Positions 11,742-24,490 are shown, counted from the stretch's first letter. The stretch: DNA of 64,000 nucleotides from Panax quinquefolius (GCA_020205615.1 CM035153.1:98790735-98854734), one strand, 5' to 3'. Numbers and translations are program-made. The notes: generated by a model not told the origin, from the sequence alone.

Positions 11742-13185
11742 GGTGCTTAGGTTAGAATTGAAAATCACACCGTAAACTCAAGTTTTCTCTCTATTATTAT
11801 CGAGTTTATTCTTGTGAGTATTTTGAGTATACTTTGAGTATTGCTATACTAAGTAGTTCAAGTCATAGCCTATATCCTGTTTCAACTAGTAAGTACTGCC
11901 TTTCGAGGTAAGGATGTTATTTTATTCAAAAATGATATTATTTCTTCAATATCATTATGCCAAATATTGGTTGGAAATTTTATCAAATTTGAACTTTTTC
12001 ATGCTCGGGTTACTATTCATTTACTATTCACGAGTTACTATTCACGAGTTACTATTCACGAGTTACTATTCACGAGTTACTATTCACGAGTACTATTCAT
12101 TTAAGCGTGAAGATGTTTTTTTGTGAAATTTCTATCTTTTGGTGTCTTGAGTTACTATTCACGATACTTATTAGACTATTCACGATACTTAGACTATTCA
12201 CTTAATACTATACGACTATTCAATTTAAAAATGAAATTTCTTCTTTTCGTCTCAAAATATCTATTATGGATACTAGCTTTGATTGTATCCATGTTTTGAT
12301 CATTCTCAATTTTACTTCACTATGATTATTTATGAAGTATTTTTGAACTCGATTGATTGTTTAAAAGTACGAATCCATAATACTTGTTCTTTTGTTTCAC
12401 CGGATTCGCTTTTCTTTGAAATATTTTTCATCATCCTCACCCTAAATGATGATATTATCGAATATCTTTGGCCCAGAAGTAAAAAGATGAATGATTTCTT
12501 GATGAATATCTTTGGCCCAGAGTGCAAAAGATGAACAGTGTTTGAGATGAATATGATCTAATCGATGAATATCTTTGGCCCAGAGTAAAGATGAAAAGAT
12601 GAATATTTGATTCTTATATATATCGATTGATGAATATTTGATTCCGGATATAATATCGATTGATGTTAACTTCGACGATTTTTAAATTCATATATAGAAG
12701 ATAGTAGTTTGCATTCTCTACTTAACTCTTCTAATGAATTATTATTTTCACCGCAGCTTATTGATTTAAAATTTGTCATTCTATCAGTATTCTATTAGAT
12801 TTTTCCTCGTTGAAGACTAACGATAATTTGTCATATATTATCTTAGTCATAATATTCTTTATCGGGCTAGTTGAGCTCACCCTTTTCCTTGTTGTTCCAT
12901 TTTTCTTCTCGTGAGGCGAGAATTAAATGAAGTACTAGCTCTGGGTATGGAATGAAGGTTCTAGAGAGAGTTGTTTAGTAGTCCTCACCATTTTTGTAAA
13001 ATAATGTATCAATAATTATGATGGGGATTTATTTATGCGTGGATATTGTCTAGATGGCAATATCTCGTATTTAAACTCAAAGTTTATATGTTGTAATAAT
13101 AAAGTTGTAAAGTTTATTTCGCATCATGTATTTGGCGACTCGTAATGGGTTGGATGGAATGGACCTATTTTGGGGGCGCCACAAA

Positions 13186-13197
13186 TGGTATCGTAGC
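13186..13197 (+). other. B2 primer-binding site (mutated)
   Basis: TGGTATCGTAGC lies two bases after the LTR. It differs from the initiator-Met PBS TGGTATCAGAGC at CAGA/CGTA, which probably weakens priming. Confidence 0.8.
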
Positions 13198-13367
13198 TTA
13201 GGGATATGATCTCCATGAGATCGGGAATAGAACTAGAGAGGAGAGACGAGTAAATCCTTCGCTAGTGTGTCCTACCTAAGCTTATTTGTTGGTTGGTCAT
13301 AATATAGGGGTATTATGTGATTTGTTAATTTATTTAATTAACCCTTGTTTTATGATAGTTTTTAAGA

Positions 13368-14180
13368 ATGGGTCACGAGAACGTTAACAATGGAGTGAAT
13401 GAGATCGTGGAGACACCTCTAATCGCCAACCGTGATAATGTGATGTCAAAGCGAAGAAGGAATTAGAGATATCCATGTGGTGAGTGAAGAATCGATAGTC
13501 GCACCTTAGATAATCGCAGAGGTAAATAAATGAGAGTGAGGAAGAAGAGGAAGAAGAGGTACCAAAGAGAGTTTATTAGAGGTATTTTATGATCAAAATA
13601 TAGAATTGCAAAATCATATTCATGAGTTAGAAGAGCAGTCAAGAATTGCAGTAAATGTGGAGCAAAAGGATGCAACGATTCAAGCTTGGTTACCCGATAT
13701 GTGATGCTTGAATGTAAGCACTTTTCGCGTAGTATAAGATGATAAAGTCGAATCGAAATGAAAGAAGAAATAACCGAACGAGTGAGAATGAGTGATGCAT
13801 GGGTAAAAGCCGCACGACGCGCTGATATTATGGAAAGAGATGTCCAATCTAAAAAGAGAAGATTTAACGATGACGGAAGACGCTTAAGCAAAGATCATCA
13901 AGACCAAACAAATTCTAGGGGAAGAGAACGATCGCCAGTTAGATGCTACAGATGCGAGAGGAGGGACATATAAGGCCAAACTGTTCAAAGCCTTCCAAGG
14001 TATGTTTTAGTTGTGGAAAAGATGGTCACATAGCTCGATTTTGTCCTGTAGCGAAATCAAGTCCAGCTGGGACGGTGGCACCAGAGGCGGATACGGAAAA
14101 GTCAAAGTCAACGATTCCCTCGAAGAGCGCTTTGTCGCGACTTCAAAAAAATGCGAGGAACCCGAACGGTTAGCACGGGT
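13368..14180 (+). pseudogene. B2 gag remnant with zinc knuckles
   Basis: The gene starts at an ATG at 13368-13370 (MGHENVNNGVNE, related to the B1 Gag N-terminus). It soon meets stops. A decayed stretch at about 13540-13690 reads like a coiled coil (LEVFYDQNIELQNHIHELEE). The central gag core seen in B1 and B3 is missing. A Gag C-terminal region follows: 13758-13973 contains ADIMERDVQSKKRRF and a first knuckle CYRCERRDI. After a frameshift, 13943-14173 gives the rest of that knuckle and a full second one, CFSCGKDGHIARFC. The product would be non-functional. Confidence 0.75.
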
Positions 14181-15800
14181 TAGTTAATTATAAATTCTTG
14201 CGGTTTATACCTTACTAGATACCGCTTCTACCCATTCTTTATCTCTTTGCTTGCGCCAACGCTTGAACTCGACTACTACGAGAAATTAGACTTTGACCTA
14301 TTTATGGAGACTCCGCTAGAGAAACTTTCATTACATCCGTTGTTTAGAAATCTTGCTTGATTCAGTTGGCACTATCACATTACCCGTTAACCTTATTTCT
14401 ATAGAGATATTTGCTTTTGATGTGATTTTAAGGTTAACTACTCATCATGCCAAATTGATTACTTTCGTAAGGTCATTAGTTTTCATATTCCTAAGCAACC
14501 TCGTTATTCAATTCAAGCAATCAAACCATCAGTAGTCAAACATTTTCATATCAAGCCATGAAGTCATTCGCTTATTACGGATGTCAAGTTTTCTTAGTCC
14601 ATGTTATGGATTTGAATAAAGACACGCCGATTTGAATAATATTCCCGTTGTTATTGATTTTTCCCGACGATTTCAAGAATTTCGCTTACTCCCAAAGACC
14701 GATATTAAATTTTGTATCGACTTTGAACCCCAAGACAAAACTCATTTCTAAAATCTCATATCGAATGGCTCCTATTGAACTTCGTGAGTTAAAATTCAAC
14801 TATAGAATTTGGTACCGAGCCTTTATCCGGTGACTTCCTTTGTGGAATGCACCGGGCCGCATTCTCCGTAGGGGACACCATATTCGCATGCGATAGTAAA
14901 CCGATAGGTGTCATTGTAACGTGCTATCCAAGGTTGATATGAGTCACAATGAGAACAACCTAAGTCTCAGAATCGAAATACGTAGCTTTCAGGCTTAGTT
15001 GGTTATTATCTGAGATTCGTCAAGGATATTCTCGAATCGCTATTCCATTAACGCAATTGACTCAGTAGAGATACAAAATTCGAATGGAGCAAGGAATGTG
15101 GAAGAGCTTCAAGAACTCAAGAGGAGACTCATTTCAAAGACATGTTCACCATGCCATCCTCGAAAAGCCGAACGTGGTAGCCGACGTGTTGAGTAGAAGA
15201 TCGATACAAGTACGAAAACGATATTGTCAAAGACTAATTTCAGATAATTTACAAATAATAGAGATGGAGATGAAAACTCTAGTTACCCACGTGATGATAT
15301 ACGAGTATAATCGACTTTTAATCGATAAAGTTAAAGTCGCTCAAGCTACACAATCGAGTCGATGAATTTGAAGAAGGAGGTGCAAGAAGTTGTTATTTCA
15401 AAAGCGAGAATCGGAGAGGAGGAAAGCTCAAACCTTCGATTTATTAATCCATTTGAAATTCTCGATCGAATAGGAACCGTGGCCTATAGACTCGCTTTTA
15501 CCGCCAAGTACGACGCTGTTCATAACGCTTTTCACGATCGATGTTACGTAAATATGTGGACGAATTCAACCACGCTATCGAAGTTAGAACCGACGAGATA
15601 GCCAAGACTTAACGTACGAGGAGGTACCGCCAAGATCTTGGATAGAAAAGAACATGTCCTATGTACCGAGGTTATACCACAAGTTAAAGTTTTGTGGAGA
15701 AACCATGCTATCGAGGAAATGACCGGGAGTTGGAAACGAAAATGAAAGCGAGGTATTCTCATCTTTTCAAACACCAGTATCGTACGCCAATTTCGAGGAC
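14181..15800 (+). pseudogene. B2 pol remnant: protease, RT/RNase H ends, GPF and chromodomain
   Basis: The piece order matches B1 and B3. The protease active site is at 14205-14240, here LLDTASTHS with the DTG glycine changed to alanine. The RT N-terminal block with YRMAPIEL is at about 14755-14785 and the RT thumb motif at about 14985-15050. An RNase H start, a deletion, and the NVVADVLSR end follow at 15084-15210. Next comes the integrase C-terminal PFEILDRIGTVAYRLAF at 15362-15530, then a decayed chromodomain at about 15600-15770. The RT palm, RNase H core and integrase core are absent. The substituted protease residue would inactivate any product. Confidence 0.8.
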
Positions 15801-15810
15801 GAAATTTCAT

Positions 15811-15824
15811 AAGGAGGGAGGAGG
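15811..15824 (+). other. B2 polypurine tract
   Basis: AAGGAGGGAGGAGG lies directly before the 3' LTR and is the expected plus-strand primer site. Confidence 0.75.
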
Positions 15825-18633
15825 TCAAAGACCCCAAAATATTAATAAATGAAATTTATTTTCTCTATTTATTATTTTGAAATAGTAAGGGTTGATTTGA
15901 TTAATGTGGATAGTTATGGGTAAAATACGCAAATATTTCAAATAAGCAAGTGGTTATAAAATATTCATTATTGTTTGGAGAATATTCGCTTAGTCGTGGA
16001 ATATTCTTGATCGCTTGGGAATATTCGTATTTACGCCGCCAGCCTTTTTGTGGGCCCCATAACTAAAAAGCGATTGATGAAGAAAACGACAAATATAAGT
16101 TGTTTATAAATAACTACAGAAGTTGTTATCGCTAATACCGTTGAAATACCCGGTGGTTAAAAACACACTAATACGCCGCTGTTGAACAAGAAGATTACCA
16201 GATTGCACCAATTATTGATTCTTACGTAAGAAGGCACTACTCAATAATTGTTACAAAGAATTACTTGCTCAAAGATTTTATTTTATTGATTCAATAATTG
16301 TCGATTGATATTTTATATTATCGTTGTTTCAATAAATTGTCATTACACAATTTTTTCCATTATCGGCAATAATTCATATTATCCTAATAATATTATTAGA
16401 TAACATTATTGGCAATGTCTAGAAAGTTCTGCCTAAGGAGAGGTTTGGTCACCTAATCATGCTACCAAGAAGGAGAAATTTTTATCGAAAGCCCCTTCTT
16501 CCTTAGAACTACCGGTCACAAGATCGTGATTCTCAGAATATTATTTGTGAATAATTAATTATTGATTTATATGATGAGGAAAATATTGATTTTATGTGGA
16601 TATAGATGGAGAAAATTTTAAAATGACAATTGTTGAAAATTAATATTTTATCTTTTTCTAATAAAATAATTCATTTAAATATATTATTTTAATAATATAT
16701 TAATGGTGATATTTTTATAATGAATGTGGAATATATGAGTATATGAGGAGGAAGAGTATTTTGTGTGCATTAAATGTTTAACACATGTTTTGTGTGTTGG
16801 TGACACAATTATCGACCAAATTTGATTATAAATAAAAAATCATCCGCTTATGGATTTCGGCCAATTTCTGTTTGGAATTTGGAAAACTTTTCTTCTCGCA
16901 AAGTTGTAGAGAATTGAATTTCCTATAAAAAAAAGTGCGAGATTCAATTTTCTGATAAAAGGACTATTTATTATGAATTATTGAAGTTTTGAGTTCAAAT
17001 AATTGATTTTTGGAGTTTTAATTAATTATTTTTAGAAAAACGTTTTTTGTGAGTTTTTGAACCTCATTTAACATGTGTGGTCTGGTGTTTTTGACCAAAA
17101 GGTGGGCTAAGGAAAATTTGTATAATTATATTATTATATTATATTCAATTTTCGCTTTGTGTTCTAAGCATTTTCCTATAAATAGGTGCTTAGGTTAGAA
17201 TTGAAAATCACACCGTAAACCAAGTTTTCTCTCTATATTATCGAGTTTATTCTTGTGAGTATTTTGAGTATACTTTGAGTATTGCTATACGGTGCAAGTT
17301 CAAGTCATAGCCTATATCCTGTTTCAACTAGAAGTACTCGCCTTTCGAGGTAAGGGATGTTATTTTATTCAAAATGATATTATTTCTTCAATATCATTAT
17401 GCCAAATATTGGTTGGAAATTTTTATCAAATTTGAACTTTTTCATGCTCGGGGTTACTATTCATGAGTTACTATTCACGAAGTTACTATTCATGAGTTAC
17501 TATTCACGAAGTTACTATTCATGAGTTACTATTCACGATCACGAGTACTATTCACGATGAAGATGTTTTTTTGTGAAATTTCTATCTTTTGGTGTCTGAG
17601 TTACTATTCACGATACTACACTATTCACGATACTACAAGACTATTCACTTAATACTTACATTATTCACCTAAAAATGAAATTTCTTCTTTTCGTCCAAAA
17701 TATCTATTATGGATACTAGCTTTGATTGTATCCATGTTTTGATCATTCTTGAATTTTACTTCAAGATGATTATTTATGAAGTATTTTTGAACTCGATTGT
17801 TTAAAAATACTTAATCCATAATACTTGTTCTTTTGTTTCACCGGATTCGCTTTTCTTTGAAATATTTTTCATCATCCTCACCCCTAAATGATGATATTAT
17901 CAATATCTTTGGCCCGTAGTGTAAAGATGAATGATTTCTTGATGAATATCTTTGGCCCAGTAGTCAAAGATGAACAGTGTTGAGATGAACACGACCGAAT
18001 TAATATCTTTCGCCCAGAGTGAAAAGATGAACAGTATCTTTAGCCTCATAGTCGATGAATATCTTTGATGAATATATTTGATTCCGTATATATATCGATT
18101 GATGTTACAGGATAAAATATCGACGATGAACTTTTAAATTCATATATAGAAGATAGTAGTTTGCATTCTCTACTTAACTCTTCTAATGAATTGTTGTTTC
18201 ACCGCAATTGTTGATTTAAAATTGTCATTTATTGTATTCTATTAGATTTTTCCCTCGTTGAAGACTAACGATAATTTGTTGTATATTATCTTAGTCATAA
18301 TATTCTTTACCGGGCTAGTTGAGCTCACCCTTTTCCTTGTTGTTCCATTTTTCTTCTCGTGAGGCGAGAATGTAAATGAGTACTAGTTTCTGGTATGGAA
18401 TGAAGGTTCTAGAGAGAGTTGTTTAGTAGTCCTCACCATTTTTTTGTAAAATAATGTATCAATAATTATGATGGAGATTTATTTGCATGTGAATATTGTC
18501 TAGATGGCAATATCCGACGTATTTAAACTCAAAGTTTATATGTTGTAATAATAAAGTTGTAGTTATTTCTGTACCATGTATTTGGCGACTCAGAATGGAT
18601 TGGATGGAATGGACCTATTTTGGGGGCGTCACA
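15825..18633 (+). repeat. B2 3' LTR (2809 bp)
   Basis: It starts TCAAAGACCCC (a mutated TGTAAGACCCC) and ends GGGGGCGTCACA. TATA box at 17177-17184, palindrome CTTACGTAAG at 16221-16230, 14-bp minisatellite at about 17453-17553. Confidence 0.9.
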
Positions 18634-19559
18634 TCAGTCGACAGACTATGTACATTGTTTTCTATTTTTGAAAAGGTTAAATGTAACTTCATCATGGAAA
18701 ATCAGATAACTTACAACTTAAGGTGATCAAAGATCACCGTTATGCCTCAGATTGATCAATACTATGTTCGAACGATATTTTCGTCTCAAAGATATCCGCC
18801 TTTAGGCGTATAAAAGTTTCCAGTTATCTTCGGATGTTCATATTAGTCTAGAATTCAAACCAAAACAATTCAGTTGGAAACAATAAAGTTCTATCTTGTT
18901 TAACAATATTTTTAAATTTGTGTCTAGCTGAATCAAATAGCTTAGACGGCTTTTAAGTCAATGTATACATACTGGAAATTAATAAGTATGTATCAACATG
19001 TGATTAAATATAATGATTATTAAGGTGAGGTCACTTGTATAACCATGCTTAAAAATTAACGAAAAGAATATATATCTTGATTTATAATAACAGATTTAAA
19101 GAACCTGCACAATAGATTATAATTTAATAACTTACTTATACAGAATCATTGCATAAGTATATACAAGGTTATGATATTTGAACAATGAAAAAGAATAGTT
19201 CAGATATTAGCTTACACATGTCCATTGAATAAAGTAAATGCAAGGTTAAGATACTTGTTTGATCTGCTACTTATACAAATTAGTTTTATCTTTTATATCA
19301 AGACCTATCATTAATAAGATCATTCTATCGATTAGAATAAGATAACATAACACATAGTACTACTATATGCACTCAGAACATAAACTAATCACATTGTCAC
19401 ATATGTTTAGCAGTAATTGGATCACAAACAAACACTTATCAAGTTAACCTATCGAAGTTCAGATCAATTTCTGGAACAGTTCGGGGTACCGACGGCTTTA
19501 TCGGTTTATTATCGAGTCTAAAACTCTATCATGTAGATCAATATGCATTTAGACTATTT

Positions 19560-20400
19560 AAATAACAGTCTTATTATTTTTAAAAGACTTATAATAATTT
19601 TTAAACAATTATTATAATTTATCATTATTTTTCAAACACCGGAATCATTATAAAATAATTTAAATATTAAATAATTCTAGTATCATTAATATTTAATTAA
19701 TATTAAAATATTAATGAAACCATTGCCAAAATACTAAAGTTATTTATAATAACTTAAAATACTTTTAAAGTATTAATATTACCCTTATATGATTTTTAAA
19801 ACATTTAAAATCATTTTTAATTAATTACCATTAATATTTAAATATTAATGTATTATTTATCAAAATATTAAACGTCATTTATTAAATTAATAAAACCATT
19901 TTTAAATAATTTTTAAATTAATAAAACCATTTTTAAACTATTTATTTAATATAATTATTAAATAAATTTAATATCATTAATATTCAATTATTAATGAAAT
20001 TTACCCTTAAATATTAAAAGTTATATTTTATAACTTAAAATATGTTTAAAAACTTTATGTTTTATTTAAAATGATTTTTATACAATTAAAATCATTTTCA
20101 AACTAATTTATTTAATATAATTATTAAATAAATCAAATATCATTAATATTAAATAATTAATGAAATTTGTTTTAAAATATTAAAAGTTATGTTTTATAAC
20201 TTAAAATATTTTTAAATACTTTATTATCATTTAAAATGATTTTTAATATAATAAAATCATTTTTAATTAATTTATTTAATGTATTTATTAAATGAATTAA
20301 ATATCAATAATATTCAAATAAATACTAATATTTATGGAAAATATATGAAATTATTAAAAGTTAATTTTATAACTTAAACTAATTTTTTAAATTATTTTTA
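19560..20400. repeat. AT-rich imperfect tandem repeats in A LTR
   Basis: Units of about 135-165 bp share blocks such as TTTATTTAATATAATTATTA, ATTAATGAAATTT, AAAAGTTATATTTTATAACT and ATAAAATCATTTTTA. About five degenerate units are visible. The same array is in LTRb (about 26765-27690) and LTRc (about 55445-56390). Confidence 0.7.
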
Positions 20401-21689
20401 TAATTTTCAGAAATTATTTGATATTTTTAAATGATTTCTGGAAAATAAATTAATTAAAATTAATAAGTCTGTCGCTAAAGCCTTTAGCGACAGAAAGTGT
20501 AGTCTTAGGTATTCTTGAGCCTCAAGAACATTCATAGACAGTGATAAAGGTACCTACTTTGACCATGAATATATGTCAGATCTTAATGTTTCTGGGCAAA
20601 ATATAACTTTGATCTTGTAGTACTAATGTAATACTACAATTATCATGCAAGTTCTGGATCAGATTTCATCACACAAGCAAGATATGGAAGCTCAAACTAT
20701 CTATCAGAGTTGTTCTTCGTTTTCTGGGTTACCTAGAAAACAAGAACCGCTCGACTGATCACTTTTGGGCTTCCACAATTTGCTTCCTATGTTATGTTTT
20801 GGTGTTATAATAGTTCTAGATTGTAGCCAGCATGACAATGAAGAGATCTATTACATAAAATCAAAATAACAACAACAGAACAAGCAGATCTATGCCGGTC
20901 AATGTTTGTCAGAGATCATGTTCATCAGTTTTCTGGGTTACCCAGAAAATTGCTTTCATGATCGTCTGACCTTCTTTGACCAGCCACTAAATCCATCCTA
21001 TTTGATAGTTATGTGATCTAAGATCATGAATCAATAGTCCATATACCAATCTACAAGGTAGATACAAAAAAAAAGAACAAAGAAACAACAACCTGCCAGA
21101 TTTAGAGCTATAAACTTCTTGTGCAGACGGTTCTAGGCAAGAATATGGGTTACCCAGAATGGTCGAGTCGTGGCCGGTTAACATAGTTTGACCATTAATA
21201 ACATTTAATCTACAACATATCTGACTCTGAATCAAGTTCCAGAGTAAATACCTTACAACATACTACAAATACAATCCTTTAAACAAACAAAAGCAAAAAT
21301 AGACTAAGATCTATGGGACCTGACATTTGGTTGTCAGACCATATTTCCCAATTTTCCAAATTTTGAAAATCTTCAATTACGAGCACTTAGATGTTATGGA
21401 TCTACAAGATACCAACCTAGATCATTGATTAACACTACATAGAACATATTACAACACATAAACACCAGATCTAACACAGCATTAAGGGTCAGATTCTTAG
21501 TTAGGGTTTTATACCTTTATGAACCAATTCTTGATTCTAAGCTCCTGATTGGTTATGAGTAGTAGTGGGGCTTTGTTTTGAGACTGAAACACCTTAGGAT
21601 TTCATGGGTATAGAGAGAGAGAGAGAGAGAGTCTATGTTAAGTGTTTGTGTATGAATGAGGCTTGAATGCCACTTTTCTCTCTCTTGAT

Positions 21690-21697
21690 CTATTTAT
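21690..21697 (-). promoter_or_regulatory. Likely TATA box of A LTRa
   Basis: TATAAATA on the minus strand is followed by GATCAAGAGAGAGAAAAG. LTRc has ATCTATAAATAATG at the same place (near 57600), while LTRb reads TATACATA. It lies downstream, in element sense, of the AGGGTTT cluster. Confidence 0.5.
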
Positions 21698-21888
21698 AAT
21701 GTGGTGCAATGCATTTGGCTGATCTAAAAGGCTGATAACTGGAATTAATTTAAGTCACATGGAGTTGTTAGAGTTGGTGAGAAACTCAAATTTTATCAAG
21801 ATTTTCAAGCAACATAATAAAGAATTAAAAAATAGCTTTTTGGACATTTGGCTTTCAAATTTAATGGCTATTTGGTAATCCTTGACAA

Positions 21889-22170
21889 ACCCTTAGGGTT
21901 TAACCCTTATGGTTTATTCCTAAGGTTTGGCAAATAAGTATTGTAGGATTTCTAATTAGAACTAAAATGAAATTTAAAGTTTCTAAAAATACAAATTAGG
22001 GTTCCCTAATTAGATTAGGTTTCCTAATGATCTAGACTTGCAAATTAGGTTTAAAGAGTTACTAACTAGCATTAAGATAACTAAATTAGCTATTAGGATT
22101 TCTAATTTAATAATTAGGGTTCTTAAATAATAATTAGGGTTTCTAAATATTAATTAGGGTTTTCCCTAAT
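21889..22170 (-). promoter_or_regulatory. Telo-box-like motif cluster in A LTRa
   Basis: Repeated AATTAGGGTTT/AATTAGGGTTC units on the plus strand read AAACCCTAATT in element sense. They recur at about 29128-29410 and 57802-58092. AAACCCTA is the plant telo-box. Spacing is irregular and the repeats are interrupted, so this is not a telomere. A promoter role is inferred from position upstream of the TATA box. Confidence 0.45.
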
Positions 22171-23103
22171 TTAGATTATAATTATATCACTTGTTATTAA
22201 TCACATTAACACAATTTCTGACCGGTCTTAAACTCCGGCTTGAGTTTTAATTTAAGGTTTAACAGAATATTGCTAGGGTTTGGTCATGATACAACATAAT
22301 TGACCAACCATTATCGGTCCACACATACAGTACATATTTATAGCACTGAAATATAATTAATATAATATTATTATTCTCATTCCTAAGTCAAAATCCAGAA
22401 TTAGGGTTTGGATTCCATATCTGATTTATCTTACATCTATAGCATTATTAATTAAGTTAAAATAATTAACTTAATAATCTGAACTAAAATTCATATAATA
22501 AAATAATTATTATAATAATTCTAATAATCATTCCATATATTATTAAATAATATAATAATCATATTTTCATAGAAAATAAATAATAAAAATATTTTTAATA
22601 CCAAATTAATTATAAAAAATATAATTTATAATGGTCAATAATTCTAAAAATATTATTTGAAATTATTCATGTAATAAAAAAAATTTATTTATCACATAAA
22701 TACAGAAGCTATACCTTATACATATTCCCACCTTCAAAATAAAAAAAATTATACGCAAAATTTCTGATTTAATTATATAGAAAATTTTAGGTTATTACAT
22801 TCACCCTCCCTTATAAAGATTCCGTCCCCGGAATTATCATTTCAAAACTTATACATACGAGGGTACATAGCATACACAGTAATTGCAAGTAGATCTCGAT
22901 CAAATTCGATCGAAATGATCTTTAACTATTCAACGTAAAGCTTGTCTATCTGATTAAACGAAAAATTGATTTCTAATAGAACTTAAATTCCTCCTTCAAA
23001 ATTTCTTTATAAAGTAATTTACTATATATAAGAAAATCATGTACAGGAAAATAAAAGTTATACGAATAATAAACGGAGTTCCATCACCATCTGCCACGGT
23101 ATC

Positions 23104-24214
23104 CTAGACAGTCATGTTGAAGACTCTTGCGGTTGATTTTGTTGGCTTGCTTGATGACATTGGTCCGGTAATTGCCAGAGTCCCGCTGCCTTTCCCTGTG
23201 TTCACGCTTCCTACTTCCATTCTTCTTTTTGGACAGTCCTTAACCTTATGTTCCGTCGACCCACACAGAAAACACCCACTGTTCATCCAAGGATTGGGGG
23301 AGTTGGGAGAGATATGTCCCTCCTGCCCACACTTATAACAAACAAACTTTCCTTTCAAACATTCCCTTGATTGATTCTTCCCGAAATTCCCGCATTGTAT
23401 CACCTGCTTTTTCACACCTTCTTGCTTGACTTGTATGTTCCCAAAGTTGTTCCCTTTTTTTTTGCATTCTTACTCCCACTATTAGTTTTCACCTTCACAG
23501 CTCCCTCGACTTCGCCTTTGTTCTTTTTCTCCTTATTATAGAGGCTCATGGCCTCACTCCCTTCCTCAGCTATAATAGTTTTTTTTTAAAAGTGCTGCAA
23601 AGGTATTAATCCCAGCTTTTTATAGAGCCAAGGTTTTAATCCCAGCTCAAACCATCTTGCCTTTCTTGCTTTCGTATCAACTTGATGTGGAGCGAACCTA
23701 GCTAATTCATTGAACTTTGCAGCATACTCCGCAACAATTATGTTCTCCTGCTTCAACTCCAGAAACTTCACCTCTATCCTAGCCTGCATACTAGACGAGA
23801 AATAATTCTCAAAAAATAAAGTCTTAAACCTAGCCCAAGTTACCACACCTTCTCCTGCCCTCGCCTGATTTGCCTCCCACCAAAAATTCGCCTCTCCTTT
23901 CATCATATAGGTGGTAAAAGCTATCTTTTACCCCTCAGCTACCCTAGCTATCACAAATGCTTTTTCAATTTCCTTAACTCAAGTTTGGGCTTCTACAAGG
24001 TCAGTTGTACCTCTAAATTCTGGCGATCCTACAGCCTTAAAATATTTGAAGTTTACCAAGCGATTGTCTGGCTGATTCCCTGCGGCTGGCATTCCCTGCT
24101 GCATAGCCTGAGCTACCATGTTTGCAAAGTTTTGTATTAGTCTGGTTGTTGTCCCCAAGCGTTGTTGACAGATTCTTCTGCCCTTTAATTTCGAGTTTGA
24201 CGTCTTGGCGGCAT
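23104..24214 (-). pseudogene. Family A gag2, copy A2 (broken)
   Basis: This Ty3/Gypsy Gag starts at ATG 24212-24214 (MPPRRQ) and stops at 23104-23106 after ARVFNMTV. Its length, about 370 residues, fits a full Gag. The core at 23586-23906 shows FWWEANQARAGEGVVTW, FFENYFSSS, FLELKQ and EYAAKFNELARFAP. The C-terminus has three zinc knuckles; the first and second have lost ligands (CGNF.., and ..ISPNS instead of ..C), while CFLCGSTEHKVKDC is intact. In-frame stops precede the core, and a T-run near 23580 and an indel near 23460 shift the frame. It would bind and package element RNA; this copy is dead. Confidence 0.87.
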
Positions 24215-24490
24215 TATATGGTTAAATAAGACCATAAATTATTCTTTACATTCTAAACCTTATATAAGTTTCACGTATCAAACTTATTTCATTAATCAAA
24301 CATAGATTCATATTCATTCAACTATTTCATAGTACTTTATATAACATAGCACATACTGTTATCCCTTTGCGACCATAAAAGTTAGGATTTGATGCTTTAA
24401 CTTATAGAAAAGTTGAGAATATTACATTACACAAACATACTTATCACATATACTACATCAAATACACCTACTTAACAGTACATATACTAC

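Larger units (their letters stand above)
10379..13183 (+). repeat. B2 5' LTR (2805 bp)
   Basis: It starts AAGACCCCAAAA (the leading TGT is lost) and ends GGGGGCGCCACA, with one substitution from the usual GCGTCACA. It carries CTTACGTAAG at 10781-10790, a TATA box at 11734-11741, the 14-bp minisatellite at about 12006-12098, and the GGCCCAGA..AAAGATGAA repeat at about 12465-12600. Confidence 0.9.
10379..18633 (+). mobile_element. B2: family B element on the plus strand, 5' flank deleted
   Basis: The order is LTR 10379-13183, PBS 13186-13197, internal region with gag and pol remnants, PPT 15811-15824, LTR 15825-18633. The right end GGGGGCGTCACA abuts A LTR sequence (TCAGTCGACAG). The left end lacks the first three bases of the LTR and abuts the A1 leader, not the matching A LTR position. 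There is therefore no matching target duplication, and about 690 bp of A sequence is missing. The B2 gag differs from B1 and B3: the gag core is absent and a short coiled-coil-like stretch lies at 13540-13690. Confidence 0.9.
18634..22799 (-). repeat. Family A LTRa (5'-truncated on the plus strand by B2)
   Basis: This long LTR is shared between the A1 and A2 internal regions. On the plus strand it should begin TGTGACGCCCCC, but the first 500 bp were lost with the B2-flank deletion; it ends GGTTATTACA. It is closely similar to LTRb (25360-29573 plus 38296-38771). It contains AT-rich imperfect tandem repeats of about 135-165 bp (19560-20400), a (GA)n run at 21612-21631, a TATA box at 21690-21697 and a cluster of AGGGTTT motifs at 21889-22170. 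I see no coding sequence. A peptide frame near 20987-21235 recurs in LTRb and LTRc only because the LTRs are homologous. Confidence 0.88.

Noticed and set aside
20987..21235. Open frame of 82 codons recurring at 28263-28466 and 56907-57203
   Set aside because: It lies wholly inside the A LTR on homologous positions. The frame changes length between copies and matches no domain I know, so recurrence reflects LTR homology and not a gene.
22000..22170. Interstitial telomere
   Set aside because: AGGGTTT words are spaced irregularly by AT-rich sequence and lie at a fixed place in the A LTR, with no continuous TTTAGGG array.
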